A DNA stretch of 64,000 nucleotides from JAJRAG01 sp050010535 (lineage in GTDB: Archaea; Thermoplasmatota; Thermoplasmata; Methanomassiliicoccales; JACIVX01), in the NCBI GenBank assembly GCA_050010535.1, contig JBEKKT010000002.1, positions 13,198-77,197 on the forward strand. The letters are read 5' to 3'. Within the stretch, counting starts at the first letter, position 1. The number at the start of each line of letters is the position of its first letter. Under the pieces are notes generated by a model. It was not told the DNA's origin, searched no databases, and saw only the letters and a program-made list of their open reading frames with translations. The translations under genes were made by a program, and so were the position numbers. Positions 41,727 to 50,686 of the stretch are shown piece after piece.

Positions 41727-42674
41727 TCACAGTTGGTAGTAGTCCTCGCTGATGATCTTTCCCGTCCCGGCATTGACGATCATGACGCCGTGTATGCCTT
41801 CGACGCACCAAATAGGAGAGTAGAAGATGCCCTGCCCCTCCAGATTGACATCCTCCGCCCGCGGCGAGACCCTCTTCTTTTCTACGACCGTCACCTGTCC
41901 ACTGTCCTTGATGACCTCCTTCTCATAAGAATACATCCGGACCACTTCATCTTTAACAAGTCCTTTCGCCTCTTCTGCGTCCAGCATCGGCTCGAGGCGC
42001 CTGTAGCTCTGTTCCAATGAGAAGACGATCTCGACCTTGTCGTTCCACTTCTCCACCTTCTTCGTCAGGGCGTTCACAGACAGCTGGCCACCCTCACTTC
42101 CGATCTTCTTGTCCTCCACGTACAGGTCGCAGGAATACTTGTATACGTAGAAGGGGACAAGCTCCAGTCCGTACCTGAAACCGCCCACAGTCTGCCTAGC
42201 GATTTCCCTGACATCATTGATCGTGATCGTCGGCTTGACTATACGCTCCCCCAAATCAGCGGTCTGCACCTTCTCGAGTTCCTCTGGTGAGACCATCTTC
42301 GGGTAGTCGTCGGCTAAGAGCTCGTCCACAAGACCGTGGTCCCGTTCGCCAACGATCCTCTCGATCCTAGTCCTGCCAATCTCGCGTTCGATAGCCTCCC
42401 TATCCCACACGAAGACTCCTGCATCCAGTGCTTCCTTAGAGGAATCCGGCAAGTCTTTCAGCGTCGCGATAACCTTCCTGCCCTTAAAGTCCCTGAGCTG
42501 GCCAAGAAAAGCCTTGATGGATTTGTCATCCTCCGGCGAGATCAGGCAGAAGACGACCTCGTTCTCACCCTTCTTCCCGACTAAATAGCCATTACGCTCG
42601 GATACCTCAAAATCTCTTGCCTCGAGGATCTCCGTGATAACACTAGTCAGAGAGGTCAAGAGCGCACCGGACAC
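41727..42674 (-). CDS. Restriction-endonuclease-fold-like protein, unknown role
   Basis: A 315-residue protein. The first ~110 residues (LTSVITEILEARDFEV; GYLVGKKGENEVVFCLIS; GRKVIATLKDLPDSS; AGVFVWDREAIERE) follow the layout of Mrr/RecB-like folds in which an Asp/Glu/Lys core binds metal, but I cannot place the full catalytic set. The rest (about 160-315) is beta rich with FRYGLELVPFYVYKYSCDLYV and ends VMIVNAGTGKIISEDYYQL. A TATA-like GCTTTTATGAG is about 23 bases before the GTG start (42674), so the message is probably leaderless. Confidence 0.6.
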   Translation of the reverse strand: MSGALLTSLTSVITEILEARDFEVSERNGYLVGKKGENEVVFCLISPEDDKSIKAFLGQLRDFKGRKVIATLKDLPDSSKEALDAGVFVWDREAIEREIGRTRIERIVGERDHGLVDELLADDYPKMVSPEELEKVQTADLGERIVKPTITINDVREIARQTVGGFRYGLELVPFYVYKYSCDLYVEDKKIGSEGGQLSVNALTKKVEKWNDKVEIVFSLEQSYRRLEPMLDAEEAKGLVKDEVVRMYSYEKEVIKDSGQVTVVEKKRVSPRAEDVNLEGQGIFYSPIWCVEGIHGVMIVNAGTGKIISEDYYQL

Positions 42675-42817
42675 ATCATCAGGTCTTTCTCATAAAAGCA
42701 TTTGTTCGGTAAACTGAGTCTCCCAGCGAGAAAGAAATTGCTTTATATTCTACACGCCCGTTAACCCGTCGTAAACAGTGCGCAATCCAGGTCGTTCCAG
42801 TTTAGGAGACAGTGTCC

Positions 42818-44092
42818 ATGAAAAGCGAGTTGAGAGAGCAACTGAAAATCCGCCAGGCCGCCATGGAAGAGGTCAATGATTTTCTTCTTGATCCAAAGAA
42901 TCCGGTGATCAATGACATCCTTCAGGTAGTGGACAAATATGGTTCCCCTGACGAGATCAACGCAAAGGCGCGGGAAGCAAGACGGCTTTCGAATCTCACG
43001 AAGAGACTGCGCAAGATCCGTTCTCCATACTTGAAGGGCTTGGAATGGCTCGAAGCTCAGAGAGACAAGGAGGCGTTCATCTCGATTCCGGGGTTTCGCC
43101 GCCAGGTCCTGGGAACGAAAGCGGACAAAATGAAATTCGACAAGAAACATGCTATCACCTTAGAGATAAGCGCGCTTCAGTACTTTCCATGGCTGATCAC
43201 AGAGGCAAAACAGGCGATCAAGAACAAAGAGATCATGCCGGGTCGATACATCAGGGTCCGCAAGATGAAGGAGCAGGAGAAGGACCAGGGAGACATCCTG
43301 GCCGTCGCTGCGGCCATGCAGATTGTCGGCGCATCATACGTCGAGACACTGGACACAAAAGGGACGGACGGATCGAACGTGCACCTCGGAGGTCCGGCGA
43401 CGATCACAGGCTATTTCGGTGGAGTGGGCCAGCCGAACGATCACGCTCTGCAGTACATCGACGAGTTCCTCCACTACTACACTGAGTACGGCGTTCAGCA
43501 GGTCCTTAACATCAACCCCGGAACGGTCCTGCTCGGGTACATCATCTACAAGCTCGGGATCGACATGGAGTTCAAGATATCGGTGTTCATGGGCAATGAC
43601 AACCCGTATTCGATACTGTGGACACTGATGGCGGCTAGGTTGTTCTCAAGAAATGATGGCTCAGTGCCGCTAATTGGGTTCAACCTCAGCAACTCGGTGG
43701 ACGTGAAGACAATCGAGAAGGGCGCCTACATCCGAAAGCAGTTCGGCCTGGAGGAAAACGTTCGCATCGAGCATCACATCACCGAGACCTGGAAGAGCAT
43801 CGTGAGGCAGCCGTACAACCGCCGCGACGACCTCGTGAAGTTGTCCAATCACGTCAAGAACATCGCCGCGAAGCACGAGGGAGGAGAGGTCGATGTGGAG
43901 GAGAAACGCAAGCACCCGTCTGACATCCTGGACTACTTCAGAGACAAAGAGGAAGTGATCGCAGCGGGAGACATGGAATACCTCGAAGAGAATTATCTGG
44001 ACAAGCATGAGTCCGTAAACCTCACCGCGAAAGCGCTGACGAAGAAAGGATTGTCCTTTGTAGCCGCGTGGAACCTGCACTCCGAGAAGTAG
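42818..44092 (+). CDS. Conserved-looking 424-residue protein, family not recognised
   Basis: Start ATG 42818, nine bases after AGGAG. A helical N-terminus (about 1-90) is followed by an alpha-beta region with GTDGSNVHLGGPATITGYFGG, HYYTEYGVQQVLNINPGTVLLGYI, VFMGNDNPYSILWTL and PLIGFNLSNSVD. The repeated strand-then-helix order suggests a TIM barrel. Its last part has YNRRDDLVKLSNHVKNIAAKHEGG. It looks like an enzyme, perhaps metal or cofactor dependent, but I cannot name it. A TATA-like CTTTATATTC is at 42741-42750, and a strong hairpin follows the gene. Confidence 0.6.
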   Translation: MKSELREQLKIRQAAMEEVNDFLLDPKNPVINDILQVVDKYGSPDEINAKAREARRLSNLTKRLRKIRSPYLKGLEWLEAQRDKEAFISIPGFRRQVLGTKADKMKFDKKHAITLEISALQYFPWLITEAKQAIKNKEIMPGRYIRVRKMKEQEKDQGDILAVAAAMQIVGASYVETLDTKGTDGSNVHLGGPATITGYFGGVGQPNDHALQYIDEFLHYYTEYGVQQVLNINPGTVLLGYIIYKLGIDMEFKISVFMGNDNPYSILWTLMAARLFSRNDGSVPLIGFNLSNSVDVKTIEKGAYIRKQFGLEENVRIEHHITETWKSIVRQPYNRRDDLVKLSNHVKNIAAKHEGGEVDVEEKRKHPSDILDYFRDKEEVIAAGDMEYLEENYLDKHESVNLTAKALTKKGLSFVAAWNLHSEK

Positions 44093-44115
44093 AGCGGTAC
44101 GAAATCAAGAGAAAA

Positions 44116-44139
44116 GAGCCGGGCCTATTAGGCCCGCTC
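44116..44139 (+). terminator. GC-rich hairpin after the 42818 gene
   Basis: GGGCCT (44121-44126) pairs with AGGCCC (44130-44135) around an ATT loop, extended by GAGC/GCTC (44116-44119 and 44136-44139) across one bulged C. A pyrimidine-rich run TCCTTTCC follows. It is placed 24 bases after the stop codon, which fits transcript end or 3' end stabilisation. Confidence 0.55.
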
Positions 44140-44246
44140 CTTTCCAATATTGTCACCTTCCCTTTTTTCATCGTATTGAAGGTCAGAGCACGCCCGTGTA
44201 TCGCGATCAAAGGAAAGATTGAATATTCGCGTATTGCTAGGACGAA

Positions 44247-44669
44247 ATGATGGCGTCGGCAAGACTCCTGAGACCGGCCTCACTGCTGATGATCATAGTC
44301 GGAGTTGTCATCTCAATCGTATCGATAGTTCAGGGCCAGATGCAGGTCATATTGTTCCTTATCTTCCCGGTCTTCTACGCGGAAGAGGTGCTCCCTGCTA
44401 TCGGGACAGCGCTGCTGTTCATCGGCATCGTCGGGCTGTTCCTTTCGTTCTTCGTATCTATGACCCCTAGCGACGCGAGATCGCGTCCTAACGACGGGCC
44501 TCTCGACCTGGCTGAAGCCGAAGAAAGGCGCAAGCCAAAGATGAAATCCGGGGGCGTCGTTCTTATTGGTCCTGTCCCCATAATCTTCGGGTCGGATTGG
44601 AGGATGGCGATCACGGCGATAGTCCTCGCCATCCTGCTTGTCGGCATGATGCTCCTATTCCTGCTCTAG
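44247..44669 (+). CDS. DUF131-type small membrane protein
   Basis: 140 residues with helices at about 10-30, 33-48, 52-72 and 115-139. The signature GGVVLIGPVPIIFGSD before the last helix is that of the DUF131/TIGR00304 archaeal family. Function unknown. A TATA-like GAATATTCGCG about 24 bases before the start suggests a leaderless message. Its 3' end overlaps the convergent small gene by 15 bases. Confidence 0.8.
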   Translation: MMASARLLRPASLLMIIVGVVISIVSIVQGQMQVILFLIFPVFYAEEVLPAIGTALLFIGIVGLFLSFFVSMTPSDARSRPNDGPLDLAEAEERRKPKMKSGGVVLIGPVPIIFGSDWRMAITAIVLAILLVGMMLLFLL

Positions 44670-44882
44670 ACCCTTGGCAAGCGACTCCGCAGCCTCCTCG
44701 ACCGAGGTCTCATGCCTCCTCGCCAGATCCCGTATCTCGCCCATCAGTCTGATGTAAACGTCGAAGTCCATGCCGCGCTTTCGCATCGTCTTGCCCAAGG
44801 TCTGCTCGAATGTCATCGTCTTCCTTGTTTGGGAGAGGGCCTCTTCGATGATCTCTTTGTCCTGCTGACTCAGCGGCGCCAT
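44655..44882 (-). CDS. Small protein next to GMP synthetase subunit A
   Basis: 75 residues, helical, acidic at the end (MAPLSQQDKEIIEEALSQ; ETSVEEAAESLAKGLEQE). Its ATG lies 13 bases inside the end of guaAa, so translation is coupled. I recognise no domain. The pairing with guaAa is the only clue to its function. Confidence 0.6.
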   Translation of the reverse strand: MAPLSQQDKEIIEEALSQTRKTMTFEQTLGKTMRKRGMDFDVYIRLMGEIRDLARRHETSVEEAAESLAKGLEQE

Positions 44883-45445
44883 TCCTCGACAACCCTCAAG
44901 AAGTTCTTGAAGATCTCGTATCCATGCTCCGTGTTCTCGACCTCGGGATGGAACTGCAGCCCATAAATCGGCCTGGTCTTCATCTTGACAGCCTCGTGCG
45001 GACAGTTCTTGGAGTGGGCGAGCGTTTGGAACGATTCGGGCACGACAGTTACCTCATCGTTGTGCGATTCCCAGACGGAGAATTGCCTGGGCAGCCCCCG
45101 GAACATGTCATCCTCCTCATCCACGAAGAGCTGGGTCTTGCCAAACTCGGGTAGCTTCGCCGGCTCGGTCTTGCCGCCGAATCTGGTACAGGTGAATTGC
45201 ATCCCGGCGCATATCCCCAATATCGGGAAGGCCGCCCTTTCGATGTATTCCCCGTTCCTGCCCATCCTGTCGACGTCAAGAGCCACACGAGGCGCTCCTC
45301 CCGACAGAACGAGCGCATCCACTTCGCCAAGTTCGTCGAACGGGGTGGTGTTTGGAACGACCTTCGTGTCGACCTCAAGGTACCTCAGTACCCTCCATTC
45401 CCGATGTGTCCACTGACCCCCGTTGTCGATGACGTAGACCTTCAT
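44870..45445 (-). CDS. guaAa: GMP synthetase glutamine amidotransferase subunit (GuaAa)
   Basis: A 191-residue class I amidotransferase delivering ammonia to XMP amination. It has the catalytic Cys in GICAGMQF (about residues 77-84), and the His and Glu in GLQFHPEVENTEHG (about 164-177). It lacks the ATP-pyrophosphatase domain, which is encoded separately at 46325, as is normal in archaea. A TATA-like CTTTTAAATAAG is about 27 bases upstream, so the message is probably leaderless. Confidence 0.95.
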   Translation of the reverse strand: MKVYVIDNGGQWTHREWRVLRYLEVDTKVVPNTTPFDELGEVDALVLSGGAPRVALDVDRMGRNGEYIERAAFPILGICAGMQFTCTRFGGKTEPAKLPEFGKTQLFVDEEDDMFRGLPRQFSVWESHNDEVTVVPESFQTLAHSKNCPHEAVKMKTRPIYGLQFHPEVENTEHGYEIFKNFLRVVEEWRR

Positions 45446-45585
45446 TGCGTCGATAAATGGAGGGTGCTTATTTAAAAGATTGCGAGAGATGAGACTATGA
45501 CTCTGAGACGTCGGCCAGTTCTATCATCGCCCCTCCGGAATCCGACGGCAAGGCTTAAGTCGTTCGCAGACATCCGAAATCTCAG

Positions 45586-46318
45586 ATGAAGGCAGTACTA
45601 TTCGACCTGGGTCACACTCTAGTGGATTACTATCACGAGTGGAAAGGTCCCGAGGCTTGGGCCATTGATCGGGTCTTTCATATCATAACGGACGCCTGCG
45701 ACCCCGCTCTCGACGAGACGGAATTCACTGCCTGCCTATCCCGCTTTCTCGAGGAAGCTAGGGAGCGCAAGACCGCAAGAATGGTCGATGTCCCTCTTTC
45801 TGAGACGCTCGAAACCTGCTTCCGCAGATTCGGCTGGGGATCCCGGCGAGAACCTCATGGTCGATTCGCTGAACGCGTTCTACCAGACCCTTCTCGACAC
45901 GAGGAAGCTGGTCCCGGGAGCGGTCGAGATGCTCGAGAGGATCAGAGACCGCGGTCTGCTTGTAGGCCTTGTCTCCGACGTTGCCTGGGGGCTGCCGTCT
46001 GAGTATCCGCTCAATGACTTGAGATACTTCCAGCTCGATGGGTATTTCGACGATATGGTGTTCTCCAAGTATGTGGGACTGAGGAAGCCGAACCCGAGGA
46101 TTTTCAAGATCGCTCTTTGGAACCTCGACGTCAAGTCGGCAGATTCGGCGTTCATCGGGAACTCGCTCCAAGCGGACATCAAAGGCGCTAAGGGCGTCGG
46201 GATGTTGGCGGTGCTGAAGGAATCGAAGTATTACCAGCACGATGACAACGTCATCCCGGATGGCAGGGTAGCAGACTGGTCGGAGATAGACTTGTTGCTT
46301 GACGGCCACAGCGACTGA
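45586..46318 (+). pseudogene. HAD-family phosphatase, frameshifted
   Basis: Reads MKAVLFDLGHTLVDYYHEW (the DxGxT/V motif of HAD enzymes) to about 45838. The frame then changes at TGGGGATCCC and continues in another frame with GDPGENLMVDSLNAFYQTLL, GLVSDVAWGLP, KYVGLRKPNPRIF and AFIGNSLQADIKGAKGVGM, the later HAD motifs. An extra G in a GGGG run would explain it. This may be a sequencing error, since all motifs are otherwise intact. Full length would be about 243 residues. Confidence 0.8.
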
Positions 46319-46324
46319 TCGACT

Positions 46325-47272
46325 CTACTCCCACTCGATCGTCGCCGGCGGCTTGTTGGTGATGTCGTATACCACCCTGTTCACCTTGTCCTTCATCTCG
46401 TTCGTTATCCTGACAGAGATCATCTCCAGGACCTCATGCGGTATCTTCGAATAGGCGGCGCTCATCCCGTCGATCGAGTCAACCGCCCTGACCGCGATCG
46501 TCCGTCCGTAAGCTCTCCTATCACCCTGTACCCCGACAGACTTGACCGGCAGGAGGACTGCAAAGTATTGCCACGGCCTCTCCATCTTGCCCTGGTCTGA
46601 CGCCTTCTCCAATTCCTCCTCGACAATGGCACAGGCAGTTCTGACGATCTCCGCGGACTCTCGGGTGACCTCACCCATTATCCTTATGGCCAGAGCCGGC
46701 CCCGGGAACGGTTGACGCTCCGAGACATCGACCCCGAGGTACCTGGCGACCGTCCTGACCTCATCTTTGTACAGGTCGCGCATCGGTTCGACGAGCTTCA
46801 GCTTCATGTCCCTCGGCAAACCGCCGACGTTATGATGACTCTTGATCGTGTCCCTTAGCTTGTCCCCGCTCTCGATCCAGTCGGGAGCGATCGTCCCTTG
46901 AACGAGGTACTCCGCATTGAACTCCCTTGCGACCCTTTCAAAGATCCTGATGAATTTCTCCCCGATGACCTTCCTCTTCCTCTCAGGTTCGACGAAGCCT
47001 TCCAGTGCCTCGAAGAACTCGTCCGAGGCATCTATTAAGGTGAAGTTGACGCCGAGCGTTCTTAGCGTCTCAGAGACCACTTCGGTCTCGCCCTTCCTCA
47101 TGAGGCCCGTATCAACATAGACAGCAAGGAGTCTGTTCCCGATCGCCCTGCTCGCCAAGACGGCTGCGGTCGTGCTGTCCACGCCGCCTGAGCAGGCGAT
47201 TATGGCCTTTCCCGGTATCGAATTCCTCAGATTCGCCCCCGCCTCCCTCACGAACGCTCCAGCGTCGAACAT
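46325..47272 (-). CDS. guaAb: GMP synthetase ATP-pyrophosphatase subunit (GuaAb)
   Basis: A 315-residue PP-loop enzyme that adenylates XMP and adds ammonia. SGGVDSTTAAVLA (about residues 28-40) is the PP loop. It also has DTGLMRKGE, QGTIAPDWIES, HHNVGGLP and the C-terminal dimerisation domain ending NKPPATIEWE. It works with GuaAa at 44870. The HAD gene sits between the two on the other strand. purE lies two bases upstream. Confidence 0.96.
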   Translation of the reverse strand: MFDAGAFVREAGANLRNSIPGKAIIACSGGVDSTTAAVLASRAIGNRLLAVYVDTGLMRKGETEVVSETLRTLGVNFTLIDASDEFFEALEGFVEPERKRKVIGEKFIRIFERVAREFNAEYLVQGTIAPDWIESGDKLRDTIKSHHNVGGLPRDMKLKLVEPMRDLYKDEVRTVARYLGVDVSERQPFPGPALAIRIMGEVTRESAEIVRTACAIVEEELEKASDQGKMERPWQYFAVLLPVKSVGVQGDRRAYGRTIAVRAVDSIDGMSAAYSKIPHEVLEMISVRITNEMKDKVNRVVYDITNKPPATIEWE

Positions 47273-47274
47273 TG

Positions 47275-47739
47275 CTAGTGCACCTCCTCAGAATCGCACT
47301 CCACCTGCTCCGCCATCTCCTTCCTATACTCCACAAGTTCGTCGCGAATCCTTTCGTCCCCTATCGCAAGCATCTCGAGGGCGAGCAAGGCGGCGTTATC
47401 ACCCATGTCAAGACCCACCGCGGCGACCGGTATGCCAGGAGGCATCTGGACGATGGAAAGGATGGAATCGATGTTCACCTTGCCACTCACCGGTACGCCG
47501 ATCACTGGTTTCGTTGTAATCGAAGCGACAACCCCAGGCAGGGCGGCGGACAGTCCAGCGATGGCAACGAAAATCTTCGCTTTGCTCCCCAGGACAAGAT
47601 TCTTCACGCGGTCAGGTGTCCTGTGCGCGGAAGCGACCAGCATCTCGACCGAGACGCCGAACCTGCGCAGCAATTGAACCGCTTTCTCGCCGACGGGGGC
47701 ATCGCTCCTGCTCCCTAGAATGACAAGGACGTCGGGCAT
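47275..47739 (-). CDS. purE: N5-carboxyaminoimidazole ribonucleotide mutase/carboxylase (PurE)
   Basis: 154 residues from ATG 47739, chosen because a TATA-like box (minus strand, 47762-47769) is about 27 bases upstream. An ATG five codons earlier exists. It has VILGSRSDAPV, VASAHRTPDRV, VAIAGLSAALPGVVAS and VGVP-type VIGVPVSG, the CAIR-handling motifs of PurE in purine synthesis. It is in one operon with guaAb, so the operon makes IMP and GMP precursors. Confidence 0.93.
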   Translation of the reverse strand: MPDVLVILGSRSDAPVGEKAVQLLRRFGVSVEMLVASAHRTPDRVKNLVLGSKAKIFVAIAGLSAALPGVVASITTKPVIGVPVSGKVNIDSILSIVQMPPGIPVAAVGLDMGDNAALLALEMLAIGDERIRDELVEYRKEMAEQVECDSEEVH

Positions 47740-47806
47740 CATGCCACTGACCATGTTGCCAGGATAAAAGAATTTCGCAGAAGAAGAAAATAGAAGGGAT
47801 TTGTGA

Positions 47807-48100
47807 TCAAGATTTCATTATCGCCAGTAGGAAAGCACCCACGGCGATGAGAGCTCCAATGACCGCAGCCAGTATGTTTATAAATGCTGTCCAGACCACA
47901 TCGCCGACCTCCACGTGGACCGTGTTCGTGAATCCGGCTAGGTACACCCAAAGTATTCCAACCACGAGACCGATGATAAGCAGCACCACGCCTATCGTCC
48001 TGCTCTTACCGCTTCCGAAGTACGCAGTAAAGGCCCCCGCCAGAACCATGAATAGGCCGAAGGTCAACAAGAGCACCGTCAGGAAACTTTCCAAATCCAT
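47807..48100 (-). CDS. Small membrane protein, three helices
   Basis: 97 residues with helices at about 6-28, 34-57 and 72-93. The loop between the second and third is polar (TNTVHVEVGDVV). No family recognised. Codon use is like the core genes. The next gene upstream is the RAM-domain protein. Confidence 0.6.
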   Translation of the reverse strand: MDLESFLTVLLLTFGLFMVLAGAFTAYFGSGKSRTIGVVLLIIGLVVGILWVYLAGFTNTVHVEVGDVVWTAFINILAAVIGALIAVGAFLLAIMKS

Positions 48101-48129
48101 TTTTTATCACCCGTGTCTCATTTTTTTCC

Positions 48130-48363
48130 TCAGAACTTGATACCAGTTAGTGTTTTCGTATCTATGACTCCGGGGATTGACCGGATCTTGTCCACGACGA
48201 CCTGCCCCAGAAGATTGAAGTCCTCTGCCTCAATCTTCGCGATGAGATCATACTCTCCGAACAGCGGGTGAAGCTCGACGACCTCCTTCACCTTTAGCAG
48301 CTCGTTGTAGACCTCGTGCTCCTTGGCGGGTGCAGTGCTAATCAGGACAAACCCCACAGCCAT
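48130..48363 (-). CDS. Stand-alone Lrp/AsnC-type effector (RAM) domain protein
   Basis: 77 residues from ATG 48363 after AAGGTGA. It reads AVGFVLISTAPAKEHEVYNELLKVKEVVELHPLFGEYDLIAKIEAED, the RAM fold with the GEYDLIAKI turn. It has no DNA-binding domain. It is distinct from the one at 17369 but of the same class. Such proteins bind amino acids and may modulate Lrp regulators. Confidence 0.85.
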   Translation of the reverse strand: MAVGFVLISTAPAKEHEVYNELLKVKEVVELHPLFGEYDLIAKIEAEDFNLLGQVVVDKIRSIPGVIDTKTLTGIKF

Positions 48364-48474
48364 ACATTCACCTTGTGGCCCCATTACGGTTTTTTCGGTC
48401 TTAAACCTTTCGTTGGACAGCAATTACTGACGTGCAACATCGTGCATGAGAGATCGTGCTGGTACGAATGGGAT

Positions 48475-49398
48475 TCAAAGGCGTCGGAAGACCCGCTCCG
48501 CCCTCTCCAGGACAGCGTCCCAAGCAGGGATGTTCGTCAGCGATCCCACCGACTCGATGACGAACGATGCGGCTGAACTCCCTAGCACCGCGCATTCTCT
48601 TACAGAGTAACCCCTGAACCTGCCCGCATAGAAACCCGCCCTGAACGCATCCCCGGCCCCCGTCGTGTCGACTATCTTAGCAGGGGCGACTGCCGGGATC
48701 TCATAGACTCCGTCAGGACAGTAGACGACGCTGCCCTTCGACCCCCGCGTATTGATCAACAGACCCACCGTCTTCAACAGTTCTTCCGGCCTCGTCACGC
48801 CCATGTATTCCATCGCGATTCGGAGCTCGTTCTCGTTCGCGAAGAAAGTGTCGCAGAGGGGGAGCGCCTTCCTAAATGTCTCTCGATTCCAGATGTGGTG
48901 TATTTCCTGCGAAGGGTCGAATGAAATGTGCTTCTTCAGCTGCCTGCAATGACTCATGACCTTGACGTAGTAGCTCGGCCGGCCAGTGCAGATGTGCACC
49001 ACCTCCGCCTTCTTCGCGCCGTCCATCCTCGGCTCGAATATGTCCATCTCCCGCATCGGGCCCTGATAGACGTAGGCGATCTGATTGTGCAAATGGTCCG
49101 AGACTATCCAGACTGTCGAGGTCTCGTATCCCTCAACGGAAATGAGTTCCTTCAGGTCGACGCCCTTTCCTTCCATGAACTCACGGAAGTCGACCGGCAT
49201 GTCCCCACCGACGAAGGAACAGAGCGCTGTTGGGACCCCGAGCCTCGCGGCGATGGAGGCCATATTCGCCCCAGTCCCACCGAAGAACCGTTTCTTCTCT
49301 TTCACGTCGACGGAAGTGTTCGGTTCAGGTAAAAGTTCGAGAGTGATAATGTAGTCGAGCGCCGTATGACCGTAGACGCAGAGATACGGACGTGCCAT
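48475..49398 (-). CDS. PfkB-family carbohydrate/nucleoside kinase
   Basis: A 307-residue kinase from ATG 49398, which overlaps the previous stop as TGATG after GAGGGGACC. It has RFFGGTGANMASIAARLG (about residues 38-55, substrate side) and VDTTGAGDAFRAGFYAG (about 240-256, the ATP and catalytic Asp motif). The substrate could be adenosine or another nucleoside. Its coupling to SAH hydrolase, which makes adenosine, points to adenosine. That is inference. Confidence 0.85.
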   Translation of the reverse strand: MARPYLCVYGHTALDYIITLELLPEPNTSVDVKEKKRFFGGTGANMASIAARLGVPTALCSFVGGDMPVDFREFMEGKGVDLKELISVEGYETSTVWIVSDHLHNQIAYVYQGPMREMDIFEPRMDGAKKAEVVHICTGRPSYYVKVMSHCRQLKKHISFDPSQEIHHIWNRETFRKALPLCDTFFANENELRIAMEYMGVTRPEELLKTVGLLINTRGSKGSVVYCPDGVYEIPAVAPAKIVDTTGAGDAFRAGFYAGRFRGYSVRECAVLGSSAASFVIESVGSLTNIPAWDAVLERAERVFRRL

Positions 49399-50636
49399 CA
49401 GGTCCCCTCGTGCCATCCTGCGAGATACTTCGCTTGCTCCTGCGTCAAAGTATCGATCTTCGTTCCCATAGTACTCAGCTTCAGGCGAGCAACAAGGTCG
49501 TCGATCTCAGCCGGGACGTTATAAACCCCCGGCTTCATCTCCCGGTAGTGCTTAGCTAGGTACTCGACGGACAGGGCCTGGATCGAGAAGCTCATGTCCA
49601 TGATCTCGACCGGGTGTCCTTGACCGGCTCCAAGGTTCATCAATCTGCCCTCGCAGAGCAGGTACGCTTTCCTCCCGTCCGGAAAGCCATACTCGTCTAT
49701 GAACTCCCTGACCTTCCGGGGCTTCCCTGCATACTCCTCCAACGACCGCTTCGAGATCTCGGTGTCGAAATGACCGGAGTTGCCGAGAACACATCCGTCC
49801 TTCAGAGCCACGAAATGTTCGCGTCTAACAACGTCCTTGCATCCAGTCGCGGAGATGATGATGTCCGCTTCCTTTACCGCCTCGGTCATCGGCATGATCT
49901 CGAACCCGTCCATAGTCGCCTCGATAGCCCTGACGGGATCGACCTCGGTCACAATCACTAGCGCCCCCAAGCCCCTCGCTCTCATGGCGATGCCGCGCCC
50001 ACACCATCCGTAGCCTGCCACGACCAGCTTCTTGCCGGCAACGAGTAGGTTCGTAGCGGTCATCCAGCCGTCGAAGGTCGATTGCCCTGTGCCATATCGA
50101 TTGTCGAAGAGATACTTCATGTGCGCGTCGTTTACGGAAATGATAGGAAACTTGAGCTCACCGTGCTTGGCCATGGACCTAAGCCTCACGACCCCCGTCG
50201 TCGTCTCCTCGTTCGCACCCTTGACACTGGAAAGCAGGTTCTTCCTATCGGTATGGGCCATTGTGATAAGATCGGCGCCATCATCGATCAGGAAATCCGG
50301 TCCGAGGTCGAGGACCGAATTCAGATTGCCGTAGTACTCCTCGGTTGTCTCCCACTTCTTGGCGTGTACCTCCAGACCATAGTGTTCCCGGAGCGCCAAG
50401 GAGACCGAGTCGTCGGTCGAGAGAGGATTGCAGCTGGCGAGACGGATCTTCGCGCCCGCTTCGGCAAGTGCGATCGCCAGCATTCCGGTCTTCGCCTCCA
50501 CGTGAAGCGCCATTCCAATATTCAGGCCGTCGAGAGGGCGTTCCTTGACCATTCGTCGTCTGATCTCGGCCAAGACTTTCATGTGAGTACTGGCCCACTC
50601 GAGTCTCCTGATCCCCTTCTCGACCTCATCCTTCAA
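49398..50636 (-). CDS. ahcY: S-adenosylhomocysteine hydrolase
   Basis: A 412-residue enzyme splitting S-adenosylhomocysteine to adenosine and homocysteine. It shows the NAD-binding VAGYGWCGRGIAMRARGLGA (about residues 206-225) and catalytic regions HVEAKT, DDGADL, KFPIISVNDAHMKYLFDNRYGTGQS, and GHFDTEI. The start is TTG 50636 after GTGGT. It overlaps the PfkB kinase by one base, so the two are translationally coupled. Confidence 0.95.
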   Translation of the reverse strand: MKDEVEKGIRRLEWASTHMKVLAEIRRRMVKERPLDGLNIGMALHVEAKTGMLAIALAEAGAKIRLASCNPLSTDDSVSLALREHYGLEVHAKKWETTEEYYGNLNSVLDLGPDFLIDDGADLITMAHTDRKNLLSSVKGANEETTTGVVRLRSMAKHGELKFPIISVNDAHMKYLFDNRYGTGQSTFDGWMTATNLLVAGKKLVVAGYGWCGRGIAMRARGLGALVIVTEVDPVRAIEATMDGFEIMPMTEAVKEADIIISATGCKDVVRREHFVALKDGCVLGNSGHFDTEISKRSLEEYAGKPRKVREFIDEYGFPDGRKAYLLCEGRLMNLGAGQGHPVEIMDMSFSIQALSVEYLAKHYREMKPGVYNVPAEIDDLVARLKLSTMGTKIDTLTQEQAKYLAGWHEGT

Positions 50637-50686
50637 AAGACCACCAGCACAAAATGCTATCCTGAGAGTTTATTCTTTGCCTTCGT

